Below are positions 13,107 through 13,955 of a stretch of 13,955 nucleotides of DNA, piece after piece (position 1 is the stretch's first letter; each line of letters opens with the position of its first letter). The DNA lies in contig SOIY01000236.1 of NCBI GenBank assembly GCA_004376785.1, positions 1-13,955 on the forward strand, written 5' to 3'. The notes beneath the pieces were generated by a model. That model was not told the DNA's origin and did no database searches. It worked only from the letters and a program-made list of their open reading frames with translations. Made by a program: the position numbers and the translations under genes. This DNA comes from Candidatus Stahliibacteriota bacterium. GTDB lineage: Bacteria; Hydrothermota; Tepidihabitantia; SM23-42.

Positions 13107-13911
13107 CCTGTATATGTCTTAATTTTTTACCCTGTTGAACAGGGAATATCCTACTAAATTTATTACTTTTAGCGATCCCTTCTGCATTTAATAGATCTGA
13201 TTTTGAGTTAATACCCATTATCTCTTTTTCATTAGTAATTTTTAGAGCAACAACCCTTTTTCTATTTTTGAGCATTTCTCTGACAACACCTGTTAGATAA
13301 TATTCTCCCTGGCGATTTTGTGTGTTAATTTTGTTTAATGCCGACAGTATAAGCGTTTTCTTACCATAATACACGCCTGCATTTATTTCCTTAATTTTTT
13401 GTTCCTCAATTGTTACATCAGCCTGTTCAACTATTCCCAATACATTCTTATTTTCGTCTCTTATGATCCTTCCATATCCAAATGGATTTTTGACCTGACA
13501 TGTAAGGAATGTCAAATCAGCCTTCGCTTTATCATGGTAATTTAAAAGTTTTAGAATAGTATCTTTTTGCAAAAAGGGAACATCGCCGCATAAAATTAGT
13601 ATATTATTATTAGCCGAAATTTCGATACCTTTTTTAGACGCATCACCAGTACCGCGAGGAATAGATTGAACCGCAAATTTTGACCTATTGCCAATTACCC
13701 TTTTTATCTCTTTAGCATTTTTTCCTACAATTATGATTATTTCGTCGCTTTTAATATTCTCAGCCAGCTCAACAACAAATAAGATGATTGGTTTCCCTGA
13801 AATTTTGTGTAATACTTTTGGTGTTTTTGAATGCATACGCTTACCTTTGCCTGCAGCTAATATTATTGTGCTTATTTTTTCATTTAAAATAGATTGTTTT
13901 TCTGTGGGCAC
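13099..13911 (-). CDS. GlmU-type nucleotidyltransferase domain protein (UDP-GlcNAc pyrophosphorylase-like), no acetyltransferase domain
   Basis: The 270-aa protein matches the N-terminal uridylyltransferase half of GlmU: LAAGKGKRMHSKTPKVLH (18-35), RGTGDA (86-91), CGDVPFL (108-114) with Asp110 as likely metal ligand, NPFGYGRIIRD (142-152), EINAGVYY (175-182), GEYYLTGVV (202-210) and GINSK (233-237) with Asn234 as the second metal ligand. It would make a UDP-sugar, probably UDP-GlcNAc, for peptidoglycan and glycans. The left-handed beta-helix acetyltransferase half (about 190 aa) is absent, and the last 25 residues are unrelated. The GTG at 13911 is the only in-frame start before the conserved N-terminus. 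It has no SD and lies five bases after a -10 box. It is first in the minus-strand operon. Confidence 0.85.
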   Translation of the reverse strand: MPTEKQSILNEKISTIILAAGKGKRMHSKTPKVLHKISGKPIILFVVELAENIKSDEIIIIVGKNAKEIKRVIGNRSKFAVQSIPRGTGDASKKGIEISANNNILILCGDVPFLQKDTILKLLNYHDKAKADLTFLTCQVKNPFGYGRIIRDENKNVLGIVEQADVTIEEQKIKEINAGVYYGKKTLILSALNKINTQNRQGEYYLTGVVREMLKNRKRVVALKITNEKEIMGINSKSDLLNAEGIAKSNKFSRIFPVQQGKKLRHIQDA

Positions 13912-13916
13912 GGTTA

Positions 13917-13944
13917 AATATAATCAAATATCAAAATTTGTCAA
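13917..13944 (-). promoter_or_regulatory. Sigma70-type promoter of the minus-strand operon, apparently leaderless
   Basis: On the minus strand TTGACA (13939-13944, perfect -35) and TATATT (13917-13922) have a 16-bp spacer. Only five bases (13912-13916) separate the -10 box from the GTG at 13909-13911, so the expected transcription start falls at or next to the start codon. No SD is present. Confidence 0.65.
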
Positions 13945-13955
13945 GATAAAATAAA

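Noticed and set aside
1..13955. CRISPR array, tRNA/rRNA genes, insertion sequences, phage or toxin-antitoxin genes
   Set aside because: No regularly spaced direct repeats, no cloverleaf or CCA-ended sequence, and no transposase-, integrase- or toxin-like protein was recognised.

Overview
The window is AT-rich bacterial DNA. It probably comes from an uncultured lineage of the candidate phylum WOR-3 (Stahlbacteria) or another group that carries type IX secretion (T9SS)-like cargo. The evidence is three adjacent genes whose products end in a T9SS/FlgD-like C-terminal sorting tail (…GVYF/YI…KKVVK), two of them gingipain-like (C25) peptidases, next to a standard bacterial housekeeping operon. The lineage is inferred from gene style and was not tested.

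Region 1 (1-6573) holds secreted proteins. The 3' end of a cargo gene enters from the left (1-98, +) and converges on a 511-aa C25-like cysteine peptidase gene (241-1776, -), with a bidirectional terminator at 191-224 between them. A 258-bp divergent intergenic region follows, with a consensus sigma70-type promoter on each side and a dispersed CCAA-rich repeat in the middle. The second C25 gene (2035-6573, +) encodes 1512 aa: signal peptide, pro-region, gingipain domain, Ig/CARDB-like domains, a fibronectin III-like domain, eight FG-GAP/PQQ-like propeller units and a sorting tail.

Region 2 (6569-9866) holds two convergent GT-C membrane glycosyltransferases of the GT39/PMT_2 type. The plus-strand one overlaps the stop of the large peptidase. 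Its coding frame runs 40 codons upstream of its first GTG, probably from an AUU codon, and those codons include the catalytic-type Asp-Glu motif.

Region 3 (8331-13911, all minus) looks like one tightly packed operon in this order of transcription: GlmU-type uridylyltransferase domain, membrane-anchored LytR_C protein, rsfS, argS, a gap filled by a hairpin copy of the dispersed repeat, a PtsN-like EIIA protein, a short C4 zinc-ribbon protein, and the second GT39. Most junctions overlap or nearly touch. The set mixes ribosome and tRNA functions with cell-envelope precursor and glycan functions.

No tRNA, rRNA, CRISPR array, insertion sequence or phage gene was seen. The least ordinary signals are the hairpin-forming dispersed repeat, the probable non-AUG start of the glycosyltransferase, two promoters that imply leaderless or near-leaderless mRNAs, and an ArgS whose HIGH motif reads NIAS.
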